This document shows, in pieces, positions 33,164-41,611 of a DNA stretch of 64,000 nt; positions within the stretch are counted from its first letter, which is position 1; the number at the start of each line of letters is the position of its first letter. The notes under the pieces were generated by a model that worked only from the letters and a program-made list of their open reading frames with translations, made no database searches and was not told the origin of the DNA. A program made the translations under genes and the position numbers. The DNA is from Clostridium omnivorum (GTDB lineage: Bacteria; Bacillota; Clostridia; Clostridiales; Clostridiaceae), in assembly GCF_026012015.1 (NCBI RefSeq), contig NZ_BRXR01000001.1:342001-406000 (forward strand), written 5' to 3'.

Positions 33164-35095
33164 TTAAACATTGTTAATATTATATTTTTTAATCTTTCTA
33201 TACAAAGTAGCTCTGCTTATATTTAGCTGCTTTGCTGCTGCAACTATATTTCCTTTACAACACTGCAGAGCCTTTTCTATGTTTTCTCTTTCTAGCACCT
33301 GCATAGTAATAACACCTTGCTCTTCAGCTTCTTCACTATTTAACTGAATACTTTTTTCAAGCTGGGTAGGAGATAAGATATCTACAGATTCACTTAAATA
33401 GTAATCTCTTTCTACCACATTCCTTAATTCTCTAACATTACCCGGCCACTCATAAGCCTTAAGATGGTTTATATAATCTGAATTCAGCCTTTTATCCTTA
33501 TTTTCATTCTTTAGATTTAACTTACTAATAAAGTTATAAGTTATAGCTTCTATATCATCTTTTCTATCTCTTAGAGGTATTGTTTTAATGTTAACTACAT
33601 TCAATCTATAGAACAAATCCTCCCTAAAGCTTCTATTTTTAATTTCTTCCTTTAGGTCTCTATTTGTTGCACAAATCACTCTTACATCTAATTGTTTCTC
33701 GTAAGTTCCTCCTACTCTTGAAATTCTATTATTATCAAGCACTCTTAGCAGCTTTGATTGAATATCTAAAGGTAATTCACCAATTTCATCTAAAAAGATA
33801 GTTCCTCCATCAGCTAACTCAAACTTTCCTGGGTGTCCCTCTTTACTCGCTCCAGTAAATGCACCGCGATCATATCCAAATAATTCACTCTCTACCAGTT
33901 CCCTCGGTATAGAAGCACAGTTAACTGCTACAAAAGGGCCAAAATATCTTTTGCTGGAATTATGAATGGACTGTGCAATAACTTCTTTTCCAGTTCCGCT
34001 TTCACCTTCAATAAGTATATTGCAATCACTTTTAGCAGCTTTTTCTGCATACTTAATAATATCCTTCATTCGATTATTTTCAGTAATGAAATCCTCAAAT
34101 TTGTAGGAAGCCTTATATCCCACCATCTGATTTACTAATCTGTGAACATACTGTGCTTCTCTAAACGTTATTACTATACCCACAGACTTATTGCCAGCTT
34201 GCATTGGTACAGCATTTATTATGCATTTAATAATATTGTTTTTTATATGGAAATCCAATTCTAAATTGTTGTACGACTTTCCTTCCGAATTCATTAGGTC
34301 ATTAAAATTAATATTTTTAACTAATTTTCTTATATCAGTTTTTAATGCCTCACCTATGCTAATTTCTAAAATATTGCATGCTCTATCATTTATTCTCTTG
34401 ATATTTAAATTTTCATCTAATACAATCATACCTTCAGTAACGGAATCAAAAGTTATATTTAAAAGATTATAAGAAACAGATAATGCAAGCTGCTTTTGTA
34501 TATATTGTGCAGCTGAAATTACTATTCCCAAGGTATGGATATGTGCTTCATTATAGTCTCCCGACATATTAATGCACCCAATCAAATTACCGTCCTCATC
34601 ATGAATTGGCGCCGCAGAACATGTCCATGAATGCTGATGTTTTCCATAATGCTCAGCTCCTATTGTTTGTACAGGTTTATTCAAAAAAATAGCAGTTCCT
34701 ATAGCATTAGTTCCTACTGCTTCTTCTGTCCATAAAGCTCCTTTTACGAAGTTTAACTTTTCTGCTTTATCCATTATTCTTTCATCGCCAATTACATCGA
34801 TAATGTAACCATCTTTATCTGATAGGAATAGTGAAAAGCCAGACCCCTCAACAATTCCGTATATGTTTTCCATTATGGAATGTGCAACAGCTACAAGTTG
34901 AATATTCTCTTGAATTTTGGCTTCAACAGGTACCTTAAATCTATCGTTACCTCTCCCATTATTATAATCAACCGAATATTTTCTACATCTCTGCCAAGAC
35001 TCACCTATTTCTTGTTTTACTCCTGGAACGAGCACTCCAGTTTCAGTAAAGTTCTTCCATGCATTATATATAAACTTTGGATAATCAGACACCAT
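33164..35095 (-). CDS. Sigma-54-dependent transcriptional activator, AcoR-like
   Basis: A 643-residue enhancer-binding protein. Order: N-terminal W-Q-R-C-R block (GESWQRCRKYSVD, about 28-40), GAF domain (WTEEAVGTNAIGTAIF, about 105-120), PAS domain (about 210-310), AAA+ sigma-54 interaction domain with GESGTGKEVIAQSIH (Walker A, about 365), GAFTGA loop and GNVREL, and a Fis-type HTH (AAAKQLNISRATLYRKIKKY). It should activate RNA polymerase-sigma-54 in response to a small effector, by family analogy acetoin or an alcohol/aldehyde. Its gene lies right upstream of bdhA with a consensus -24/-12 promoter between, so BdhA is the likely target. Start at 35095 is behind GGAGTGAT; a frame open to 35161 has no site. 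Confidence 0.9.
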   Translation of the reverse strand: MVSDYPKFIYNAWKNFTETGVLVPGVKQEIGESWQRCRKYSVDYNNGRGNDRFKVPVEAKIQENIQLVAVAHSIMENIYGIVEGSGFSLFLSDKDGYIIDVIGDERIMDKAEKLNFVKGALWTEEAVGTNAIGTAIFLNKPVQTIGAEHYGKHQHSWTCSAAPIHDEDGNLIGCINMSGDYNEAHIHTLGIVISAAQYIQKQLALSVSYNLLNITFDSVTEGMIVLDENLNIKRINDRACNILEISIGEALKTDIRKLVKNINFNDLMNSEGKSYNNLELDFHIKNNIIKCIINAVPMQAGNKSVGIVITFREAQYVHRLVNQMVGYKASYKFEDFITENNRMKDIIKYAEKAAKSDCNILIEGESGTGKEVIAQSIHNSSKRYFGPFVAVNCASIPRELVESELFGYDRGAFTGASKEGHPGKFELADGGTIFLDEIGELPLDIQSKLLRVLDNNRISRVGGTYEKQLDVRVICATNRDLKEEIKNRSFREDLFYRLNVVNIKTIPLRDRKDDIEAITYNFISKLNLKNENKDKRLNSDYINHLKAYEWPGNVRELRNVVERDYYLSESVDILSPTQLEKSIQLNSEEAEEQGVITMQVLERENIEKALQCCKGNIVAAAKQLNISRATLYRKIKKYNINNV

Positions 35096-35171
35096 ATTCA
35101 TCACTCCATAGAAAATCGTTATTTTATTAACTAATATAGCCGTTTTATATTTTACAGTCAAGAAGATAAAA

Positions 35172-35210
35172 AATCCACAAATTCTTATACCATAAGAATT
35201 TGTGGATTTA
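35172..35210 (-). terminator. Rho-independent terminator of the GNAT gene
   Basis: Perfect 17-bp arms AAATCCACAAATTCTTA / TAAGAATTTGTGGATTT, then TTTTATCTTC on the minus strand. It isolates the GNAT gene from the sigma-54 activator gene. Confidence 0.85.
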
Positions 35211-35313
35211 TCTTGATTGATTTATATTCAATCCTTTTTTAATAAATAAAATAATTCACTCCTTTAAATTAATAGGGTTTGTTTCAAAATACACCAAACA
35301 ATTATGTATATAG

Positions 35314-35841
35314 CTAAACTGCTGCAAGATTATCACAGTTTGGTTCTGATTTACTCTCTGTATTTGTATACTCTTTACAAAGCAAGGCCCTTATATAGCC
35401 CCTATCCTTAGTGGTTGATTCAATATAGAATCCTCTTCCGTAATAAAATCTAACAAGTGACAACATTCTAGATGCTGTATGAAGATATAAGTGTGTTACA
35501 CCAAGCTTTTTCATAGCATTATCAACTGCATTTATAAGTATTTTACCTACTCCATTGTTTTGATACGCTCCACTTACTCCAAATCTGCTTAAATAAGCTG
35601 TATTATCGGATTTAACTTCAACCCTTACACTGCCTATTATTTTATCTCCCTGTAATGCTACAAAAACCAATTTAGTTTCTATATCTCTTTTTATACCTTC
35701 ACAAGTTTCTTCAAGAGTACCAACAATAGCTGTAATTCCAGCACCTTCAGTATATAAACTAAAGGCTTCCTTTGCCACCTCTTTAATTTGAGGAATGTCC
35801 TCTTCTCTAGCCATTCTAACCACAAAGGTCATTTTTTCCAT
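35314..35841 (-). CDS. GNAT family N-acetyltransferase (possible N-acetylglutamate synthase)
   Basis: A 175-residue acetyl-CoA-dependent transferase. The acetyl-CoA motif V/L-S-x-F-G-V-x-x-x-Y-Q-x-N-G-V-G (RFGVSGAYQNNGVGKILINA, about 89-108) and the C-terminal HLYLHTASRMLSLVRFYYGRGF are the GNAT signature. Substrate unknown. It lies on the same strand downstream of argC and next to argB-argD; because no classical argA or argJ is visible, it is a candidate for the first step, acetylation of glutamate. That is inference from position only. ATG at 35841 lies behind GGGGGTAGATCG. Its leader has a strong promoter and a GC-rich hairpin. Confidence 0.78.
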   Translation of the reverse strand: MEKMTFVVRMAREEDIPQIKEVAKEAFSLYTEGAGITAIVGTLEETCEGIKRDIETKLVFVALQGDKIIGSVRVEVKSDNTAYLSRFGVSGAYQNNGVGKILINAVDNAMKKLGVTHLYLHTASRMLSLVRFYYGRGFYIESTTKDRGYIRALLCKEYTNTESKSEPNCDNLAAV

Positions 35842-35961
35842 CGATCTACCCCCAGTACATATTTTTACAATAAAAAAAGACAAGTCCTATAACTTTCAGC
35901 AGAATAATAAAAAAGCACATTGCTAAATTGCTATTCTTAAACATATTAATGAAAGTCATTT

Positions 35962-36000
35962 GATTTTAAGCAGCCGCCACCTGCGGCTGTGCTCAAAATC
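35962..36000 (-). promoter_or_regulatory. GC-rich hairpin in the leader of the GNAT gene
   Basis: On the minus strand GATTTTGAGC-a-CAGCCGC pairs with GCGGCTG-CTTAAAATC (about 16 bp) around a short loop. It stands out in AT-rich DNA and lies about 120 nt upstream of the start codon, 20 nt after the promoter. No U-run follows, and I do not recognise a riboswitch class. Confidence 0.5.
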
Positions 36001-36015
36001 TCTTGTCTGCGAATA

Positions 36016-36044
36016 ATTATACTTTGTTTCGTTTAAAAATACAA
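36016..36044 (-). promoter_or_regulatory. Sigma-A promoter for the GNAT gene
   Basis: TTGTAT (36044-36039) and TATAAT (36021-36016) on the minus strand with a 17-nt spacer; transcription would begin about 170 nt before the start codon. Confidence 0.6.
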
Positions 36045-36141
36045 TACTTTTTTTTGCATTATTCCGTGATAATTTAAATGAATTTTACACATGGTTATTA
36101 TCAGAATATTACAATTTAACTAAATATTTATACACATTCTT

Positions 36142-37179
36142 TTATGGAGCCATAGCTATAAAATCCAATCCAGCTGTCTCCTTAAATCCAAACATAACAT
36201 TCATGTTTTGTACTGCCTGACCCGCAGCCCCTTTTACAAGGTTATCTATAGCTGAAATAACTATTACTCTATTAGTACGAGGATCTACTCTTGCACTTAT
36301 ATGGCATAAATTTGATCCCTTAACCCATCTAGTTTCAGGAATTCCATCAGTTATCTTTACAAAATAACTATCCTTATAAAAATCCTTATATATTTCAAGA
36401 ATCTCCTCAGTTGATAATGATTTTTTTAAATTACTATAACATGTAGATAATATTCCTCTATTCATAGGTACTAGATGAGGAGTAAAGGAAATAAAAAGCT
36501 TTTCCTCTGCCAATTTGCTTAACTCTTGTTCAATTTCAGGAGTATGCCTATGTGTCGCTACCCCATAAGCCTTTATAGATTCATTGCACTCAGTAAATAG
36601 AGAACTTATATTTGCTGACCTACCAGCACCTGATACACCAGATTTTGCATCTACAATAACTGAACTTGTTTCAATTAATTTATTTTTTAAAAGTGGTGCT
36701 AAGCCTAAAATTGTAGCAGTAGGATAACAACCTGGATTAGCTATCAAATTACTCTTTTGTATCTCATCTCTTTTAAGCTCAGTAATTCCATACACTGCAT
36801 TCTCCAAAAGAGGTGGCAGTTCATGTTTAATACCATACCATTCTTCGTATTCATCTTTTGAATTAAGTCTATAATCTGCACCTAAATCAATAACTTTTAC
36901 TCCTTGTGCTAATGCCTTTTTAGTTAATTCAAAGGATTTTCCATTTGGAAGCGCAATAAATAACACATCAATATTATCTATCCTTGCCATAGCTTCTTCC
37001 AAATCAACACACTTATCTTCTATAAAACCATTATAATTGCCATATAATTGATTTAACTGAAAATTTGCATAATTATGTGAGTTATAAAAATCAACCTCAA
37101 CTTCTGGATGCTTATACAAGATCCATGCTAACATCTCACCAGCATAACCTGTTGCTCCCATTATACCTGCTTTAATCAT
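36142..37179 (-). CDS. argC: N-acetyl-gamma-glutamyl-phosphate reductase
   Basis: NADPH-dependent enzyme of arginine synthesis that converts N-acetylglutamyl phosphate to the semialdehyde in the cytoplasm. The 345-residue protein has the NADP site [15 protein letters not shown], the catalytic Cys in [11 protein letters not shown] (about 147) and the His region [17 protein letters not shown] at 37179 is behind GGGGTGAAGA; the frame continues 21 bp upstream. Divergent from argB-argD with a symmetric control region between. The genes together give ornithine from glutamate, aside from the acetyl donor step. Confidence 0.95.
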   Translation of the reverse strand: MIKAGIMGATGYAGEMLAWILYKHPEVEVDFYNSHNYANFQLNQLYGNYNGFIEDKCVDLEEAMARIDNIDVLFIALPNGKSFELTKKALAQGVKVIDLGADYRLNSKDEYEEWYGIKHELPPLLENAVYGITELKRDEIQKSNLIANPGCYPTATILGLAPLLKNKLIETSSVIVDAKSGVSGAGRSANISSLFTECNESIKAYGVATHRHTPEIEQELSKLAEEKLFISFTPHLVPMNRGILSTCYSNLKKSLSTEEILEIYKDFYKDSYFVKITDGIPETRWVKGSNLCHISARVDPRTNRVIVISAIDNLVKGAAGQAVQNMNVMFGFKETAGLDFIAMAP

Positions 37180-37256
37180 GTCTTCACCCCGTTTATCCAT
37201 TATTTTATTACTAAAAAATATTATGCAATAAATCTATAAAAAAATCAATAAAATTA

Positions 37257-37290
37257 TTGAATAATTATAACGCTAGGAGTATAATTATTC
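37257..37290. promoter_or_regulatory. Symmetric divergent argC/argB control region with ArgR-type operator
   Basis: Perfect 11-bp inverted repeat GAATAATTATA (37259-37269) / TATAATTATTC (37280-37290), resembling AT-rich ARG boxes. On the plus strand TTGAAT (37257-37262), a 17-nt spacer and TATAAT (37280-37285) make a promoter for argB; by symmetry TATAAT also occurs on the minus strand (37269-37264) for argC. ArgR binding is inferred. Confidence 0.6.
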
Positions 37291-37320
37291 CTGCATTATA
37301 AACTAAATTGGAGGATTGAG

Positions 37321-38214
37321 ATGGAAACCCAAACTAACTACTTAAACATTGAAACTATTTTACAAATTAACAAATTAAGAGGAAAAACCTTCGTTATAAA
37401 ATATGGCGGAAGCATAATGGATAACGAAGAAGCTCAAAATGCCTTCGTGGAAGATTTATTATTTCTAACCAACATAGGTATAAGAGTAGTTATTATACAT
37501 GGTGGAGGCCCTGAAATTTCTAAGTGGCTAAAAAGGACAAACATAGAAAATAGATTTGTAAAAGGTCTTAGAGTTACAGATGCTGCTACTATGGAGATAG
37601 TAGAGATGGTACTCTCAGGTAATGTTAATAAAAGATTGTCTTGCAATTTAAGCAGAAAAGGCTTAAAGGCAATTGGAATAAGTGGTAAGGATAGCAATTT
37701 AATTAAAGCTAAGAAAAAGTTTGTTTATGATAATGATAGAAAAATAGATATAGGCTTTGTTGGAGAAGTTACAAGTATTAATAAAGAAGCCATATTAGGC
37801 CTGCTTGATAATGACTATATTCCAGTCATCTCCCCTATTGGTTGTGATGCAGAAGGAAACAGCTATAATATTAATGCAGACTATGCAGCCTCTTTTATTA
37901 GCGGTATTCTAAAGGCTGAAAAATTAATGATTCTGACAGATATAGATGGAGTATATATGGATATAAAGGACCCTTCCAGTTTACTTCCATCCATTACTAT
38001 AGACGAGATTAAAGATTATACTGACTCTGGAATTATAAGCGGAGGAATGATTCCAAAGCTTGAATGTTGTGTTGACGCTTTAGATAAAGGTACTAAAAGT
38101 GTTCACTTAATTGATGGCAGAGTAAAGCACAGTTTATTACTTAACATAACTACAGAAAATGGTACTAAAATAATAGCAAGGAGAGGTGTTAATCAATGTC
38201 AAAAGATAATATAA
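37321..38214 (+). CDS. argB: Acetylglutamate kinase
   Basis: Cytoplasmic amino-acid kinase, second step of arginine synthesis: ATP-dependent phosphorylation of N-acetylglutamate. In the 297-residue protein the nucleotide-binding FVIKYGGSIMDN (about 20-31), the substrate loop VIIHGGGPEISKWL and the C-terminal GIISGGMIPKLE are the family landmarks. The start ATG follows TTGGAGG. It overlaps argD by 19 bp, so the two are coupled. Expression probably from the promoter in the argC/argB control region, repressed by arginine through ArgR (inference). Confidence 0.95.
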   Translation: METQTNYLNIETILQINKLRGKTFVIKYGGSIMDNEEAQNAFVEDLLFLTNIGIRVVIIHGGGPEISKWLKRTNIENRFVKGLRVTDAATMEIVEMVLSGNVNKRLSCNLSRKGLKAIGISGKDSNLIKAKKKFVYDNDRKIDIGFVGEVTSINKEAILGLLDNDYIPVISPIGCDAEGNSYNINADYAASFISGILKAEKLMILTDIDGVYMDIKDPSSLLPSITIDEIKDYTDSGIISGGMIPKLECCVDALDKGTKSVHLIDGRVKHSLLLNITTENGTKIIARRGVNQCQKII

Positions 38215-39368
38215 TGAATACTTATGGAAGATTTGATGTTACTTTCGAAAAAGGTATAGGTTCAAAAATATATGATATAAACGGAAAAGAATATATAGAC
38301 TTTGTATCAGGTGTAGCTACTAACTGTTTAGGGCACAGCCATCCTGCAATAATTAAAGCAATTACTGAGCAGAGTTCAAAGCTTATGCATATATCAAATT
38401 ATTACTGGAATACTGAGCATTCGAAACTTGCAGAAATACTTATTAAAAATTCAGACCATAGTAAGGTATTTTTCTGTAACAGTGGTACAGAAGCTGTTGA
38501 AGGAGCTTTAAAGGTTGCAAGGAAACACGGAAAGCTAAGTGGTAATTTAAATAAAAACATTCTTCTTTACATGGATAACTCTTTCCACGGAAGAACTTTT
38601 GGTGCTCTATCAGTAACAGGACAACCTAAATATCAAAATGATTTTAGACCTTTAATAAGCGGAGTAAAAGAAGTAAAATTTAATGATATAGAAGATCTTA
38701 AGAAAAATTTTGATGAGAATGTATGCGGCATTATCATTGAACCAATTCAAGGTGAAGGCGGAATTAACCCCGCTGATGTTAAATTTCTAGAAACAGCCAG
38801 AGTGCTATGTGATAAATTTGATGCTCTATTAATATTTGATGAAATTCAATGTGGTATGGGTAGACTCGGAAGCCTATTTGCCTATAAAAAATTTGGAGTT
38901 ATTCCTGATGTAATATCAATAGCTAAAGCATTAGGAGGCGGCTTTCCAATAGGTGCTTTTATAACAAATGAAAAGGCTTCAAAGGCTCTTGTTCCAGGAG
39001 ATCACGGCAGTACCTTTGGTGGAAACCCTCTAGGTTCAGCAGTTGGAACAGCTGTGCTTACTGAGCTAACTGACGGCGGAGTTATCGCATCAATCGATGA
39101 GAAAAGTGCTTATTTAAAAGAAAAGTTGAACAGCTTAAAGGATAAGTATGGGGTAATAAACGAAGTAAAAGGAATGGGACTTCTAATAGGTATTAGCTTA
39201 AAAACAAGCCCTAAGGAATTTATGAATGCTTGCTTTAAAAATGGTCTTTTAGTTGTAACAGCTGGAGCAGATGTTGTTAGATTGCTTCCTCCACTTAACG
39301 TAACTATCCCCGAATTAGATGAGGCTTTAAAATTACTAGAAGATGTTTTTAAAGAAATCACTGCATAA
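38196..39368 (+). CDS. argD: Acetylornithine aminotransferase
   Basis: PLP-dependent class III aminotransferase (390 aa) that makes N-acetylornithine from the semialdehyde and glutamate. Landmarks are FCNSGTEAVEGALKVARKHG, HGRTFGALSVTGQPKYQ, the Asp-Glu-Ile-Gln pyridine-anchoring motif LLIFDEIQCGMGRLG and the PLP lysine in SIAKALGGGFPIGAF. A GGAGAGGTG ribosome binding site lies inside argB, whose end it overlaps by 19 bp. A hairpin terminator follows. A role in lysine synthesis (succinyl-DAP aminotransferase activity) is also known for this family. Confidence 0.95.
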   Translation: MSKDNIMNTYGRFDVTFEKGIGSKIYDINGKEYIDFVSGVATNCLGHSHPAIIKAITEQSSKLMHISNYYWNTEHSKLAEILIKNSDHSKVFFCNSGTEAVEGALKVARKHGKLSGNLNKNILLYMDNSFHGRTFGALSVTGQPKYQNDFRPLISGVKEVKFNDIEDLKKNFDENVCGIIIEPIQGEGGINPADVKFLETARVLCDKFDALLIFDEIQCGMGRLGSLFAYKKFGVIPDVISIAKALGGGFPIGAFITNEKASKALVPGDHGSTFGGNPLGSAVGTAVLTELTDGGVIASIDEKSAYLKEKLNSLKDKYGVINEVKGMGLLIGISLKTSPKEFMNACFKNGLLVVTAGADVVRLLPPLNVTIPELDEALKLLEDVFKEITA

Positions 39369-39398
39369 GTAAATTAAATATACTAATTTGACATAAAC

Positions 39399-39426
39399 TA
39401 ACCTATCGCATCATACGATAGGTTAA
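39399..39426 (+). terminator. Terminator after argD
   Basis: Arms TAACCTATCG / CGATAGGTTA with a short loop, followed by ATTTTAATT. Between argD and the M20 deacetylase gene, so partial read-through is possible. Confidence 0.65.
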
Positions 39427-39462
39427 TTTTAATTATCATTAATTTTGATAGGCGGTGGTAAT

Positions 39463-40572
39463 TTGAATATTAAAGGTATAATTGAAGAAAATATAGAAAT
39501 TGTTAAGGAGCTCAGACAGAAGCTGCATGATAATGCAGAATTGAGCTATGAAGAACATAATACCCAAAAAATAATACTAGAATTTCTAAACCACTTAGGT
39601 TTAGATACTAAATCAATGGCTAATACTGGAGTAGTTGCTACCTTGAACTGCGGCGAGGACTGCATAGCTATTAGAGCAGACATAGATGCACTACCTGTAA
39701 ATGGGGTCTCTCACGCTTGCGGCCATGATTTTCATATGGCTGTAGCACTTGGCACTGCACTTGCACTTAAAAAAATTGGTTATAAAAAGTGTGTTAAATT
39801 TATATTTCAACCTGCCGAAGAAGCAGAAGGCGGTGCACTTCCTATGATAAATGAAGGTGTACTTGAATCTCCAAAGGTAACTCAGATGATTGGATTTCAT
39901 GTTTGGCCTAATGTAAAGGTAGGTACTATTGAAGTTACAAGCGGTCCCTCAATGGCATCAGTAGATGACTTCCATATAAATTTCAAAGGGAAAGGTGGCC
40001 ACGCTGCTATGCCTAACCTTTGTAAAAACCCTATTTACCCTGCCTTGGACTTCATTGAAACAATGGGAATAAAATCTAGAATTGAGGTAGACCCTTTAAA
40101 CTCTCATGTAATAACTTTTGCATCCATACAATGTGGAAGTGCGCCAAATGTTATTGCTGACAACTGCAAAATAATGGGTACTGTTAGAACCTTTGATAAT
40201 ACACTTAGAACTAAACTGCATCAAGATGTTATACACACAGCTAATTTAAGCGCAGAAAAATTTGACTGCTCAGTAGATATAAATTATAATCTTCAGTATC
40301 CACCTGTAATAAGTGATAACTTATTAACAAAAAAGTTTATTGAAGTTACAAAGACTCTTATTGGTAATGATAAGGTGCTTCCTTTGGAAAAGACCTTTGC
40401 TGCAGAAGACTTCTCATTTTTTGCTGAAAAAGTTCCTTCAGTTCACTTTAGGCTTGGGATTGCAGAAAATAGTATAGGCATAGAACCTCTCCATTCTCCA
40501 AACTTTAGTGCTTCTGAAGATTGTCTTTTTAACGGTATCTATATAATAACTAATTTTATATTAAATTTATAA
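39463..40572 (+). CDS. M20 family amidohydrolase (probable N-acyl-amino acid deacylase)
   Basis: A 369-residue zinc amidohydrolase of the M20D branch. Metal and catalytic positions are in ACGHDFHMAVALGTALAL, PAEEAEGGALPMI, HVWP and the dimerisation-lid segment KGGHAAMPNLCKNP; PLHSPNF carries the last ligand. The branch includes N-acetyl-diaminopimelate and amino-acid deacetylases. Directly after argD, it may release ornithine from N-acetylornithine (ArgE-like) in place of a missing ArgJ, an inference from position. A TTG at 39463 behind GGCGGTGG is the best start; another TTG at 39445 lies further upstream. Confidence 0.83.
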   Translation: MNIKGIIEENIEIVKELRQKLHDNAELSYEEHNTQKIILEFLNHLGLDTKSMANTGVVATLNCGEDCIAIRADIDALPVNGVSHACGHDFHMAVALGTALALKKIGYKKCVKFIFQPAEEAEGGALPMINEGVLESPKVTQMIGFHVWPNVKVGTIEVTSGPSMASVDDFHINFKGKGGHAAMPNLCKNPIYPALDFIETMGIKSRIEVDPLNSHVITFASIQCGSAPNVIADNCKIMGTVRTFDNTLRTKLHQDVIHTANLSAEKFDCSVDINYNLQYPPVISDNLLTKKFIEVTKTLIGNDKVLPLEKTFAAEDFSFFAEKVPSVHFRLGIAENSIGIEPLHSPNFSASEDCLFNGIYIITNFILNL

Positions 40573-40660
40573 TTCGTTAATGTTTTGTCCATTAAAGCAT
40601 AGAATGAGAATATAAGAGTTACTACTTATATAATAATTAGAAAGGCTTTAAATAATAAGA

Positions 40661-41494
40661 ATGAAAAATCTTATCCTTGATTTAATACAGAGATTTAATA
40701 AAGATGATGTTCCTGCACTTGCTTATCAGCTAGCGTATAAGCTCGTGCTGTCTTTTTTCCCATTTATAATTTTCCTAATGACTATTATAGGATACACATC
40801 TTTAAATAAATTAGAAATATTGATTGGACTTAGCAACCTAATACCGCAGGAAATATATAACCTAATAAAATACACTGTTATTGAGCTAAATAATGCTAAA
40901 AGCGGTTCGATTTTATCTTTAAGCTTAATCTTTACCCTTTGGTCAGCATCTTCTGGTTTTAATGGAGTAATTAAGGGAATAAATAAAGCCTATGGAGTAA
41001 AAGAAAGCCGTTCTTATATAAAGGTTAGAGTGATTTCACTTTTATGTACTTTAGGCATGGTATTTGTTATTATCATTATGGGTATACTGCTTGTACTTGG
41101 AAATGTTATTTGGCGTGCTCTAACATATAACTTTAGTATTCTAGCAAAACTAACATCCTTATGGCTATTACTAAGATACACAATAGTAGTATTTACAGCT
41201 ATTTTTATTTTTACAGCACTTTATACCTATGCTCCAAGTAAAAGATTAAACTTTTGGGAAGCCATACCAGGTTCATTATTTTCTACTTTAGGACTTGCTT
41301 CAGTATCTATCGCCTTTTCCTTCTATGTAAATAACTTTGGCAGGTATTCAGTAGTGTATGGAAGTATAGGTGCTGTACTTATTCTTCTATTATGGCTCTT
41401 TTTCGTTTCAAATATCATAATTCTCGGCGGTGAATTAAACGCCTCACTAGTCTCTCTACATACTGTAACAAAAGGTAATGATTTAAATTTATAA
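40661..41494 (+). CDS. YihY/virulence factor BrkB family membrane protein
   Basis: A 277-residue inner membrane protein with about six helices. Family landmarks are the DDVPALAYQLAYKLVLSFFPF segment (core VPALAYQLAYKLVLSFFPF), SLIPQEIYNLIKYT-like helix (LIPQEIYNLI), the WSASSGFNGVIKGINKAYGVKESRSYIK box (core WSASSGFNGVIKGINKAYGV) and the terminal GGELNASL. Once described as RNase BN, the family is now regarded as transporter-like with unknown substrate. The AAAGG site is 15 nt from the ATG, longer than ideal. A terminator follows, so it is monocistronic. Confidence 0.88.
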   Translation: MKNLILDLIQRFNKDDVPALAYQLAYKLVLSFFPFIIFLMTIIGYTSLNKLEILIGLSNLIPQEIYNLIKYTVIELNNAKSGSILSLSLIFTLWSASSGFNGVIKGINKAYGVKESRSYIKVRVISLLCTLGMVFVIIIMGILLVLGNVIWRALTYNFSILAKLTSLWLLLRYTIVVFTAIFIFTALYTYAPSKRLNFWEAIPGSLFSTLGLASVSIAFSFYVNNFGRYSVVYGSIGAVLILLLWLFFVSNIIILGGELNASLVSLHTVTKGNDLNL

Positions 41495-41558
41495 AACTTA
41501 GTTAGTTTAAATTTTAATACTCCTTCTTGTACTTATTTATTTTAATAGTACATAAAAT

Positions 41559-41590
41559 AAACTAGGATTTAATTATCCTAGTTTATTTTT
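41559..41590 (+). terminator. Rho-independent terminator after the YihY gene
   Basis: Arms AAACTAGGAT / ATCCTAGTTT and a following ATTTTTT, 65 nt after the yihY-like stop and just before the CapA gene. Confidence 0.78.
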
Positions 41591-41611
41591 TACGTAGAGG
41601 AGAGTAAAGTA

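Noticed and set aside
35884-36141. T-box or amino-acid riboswitch in the GNAT/argC region
   Set aside because: No T-box sequence (AGGGTGGNACCGCG) or lysine/SAM aptamer blocks; only an unclassified hairpin.
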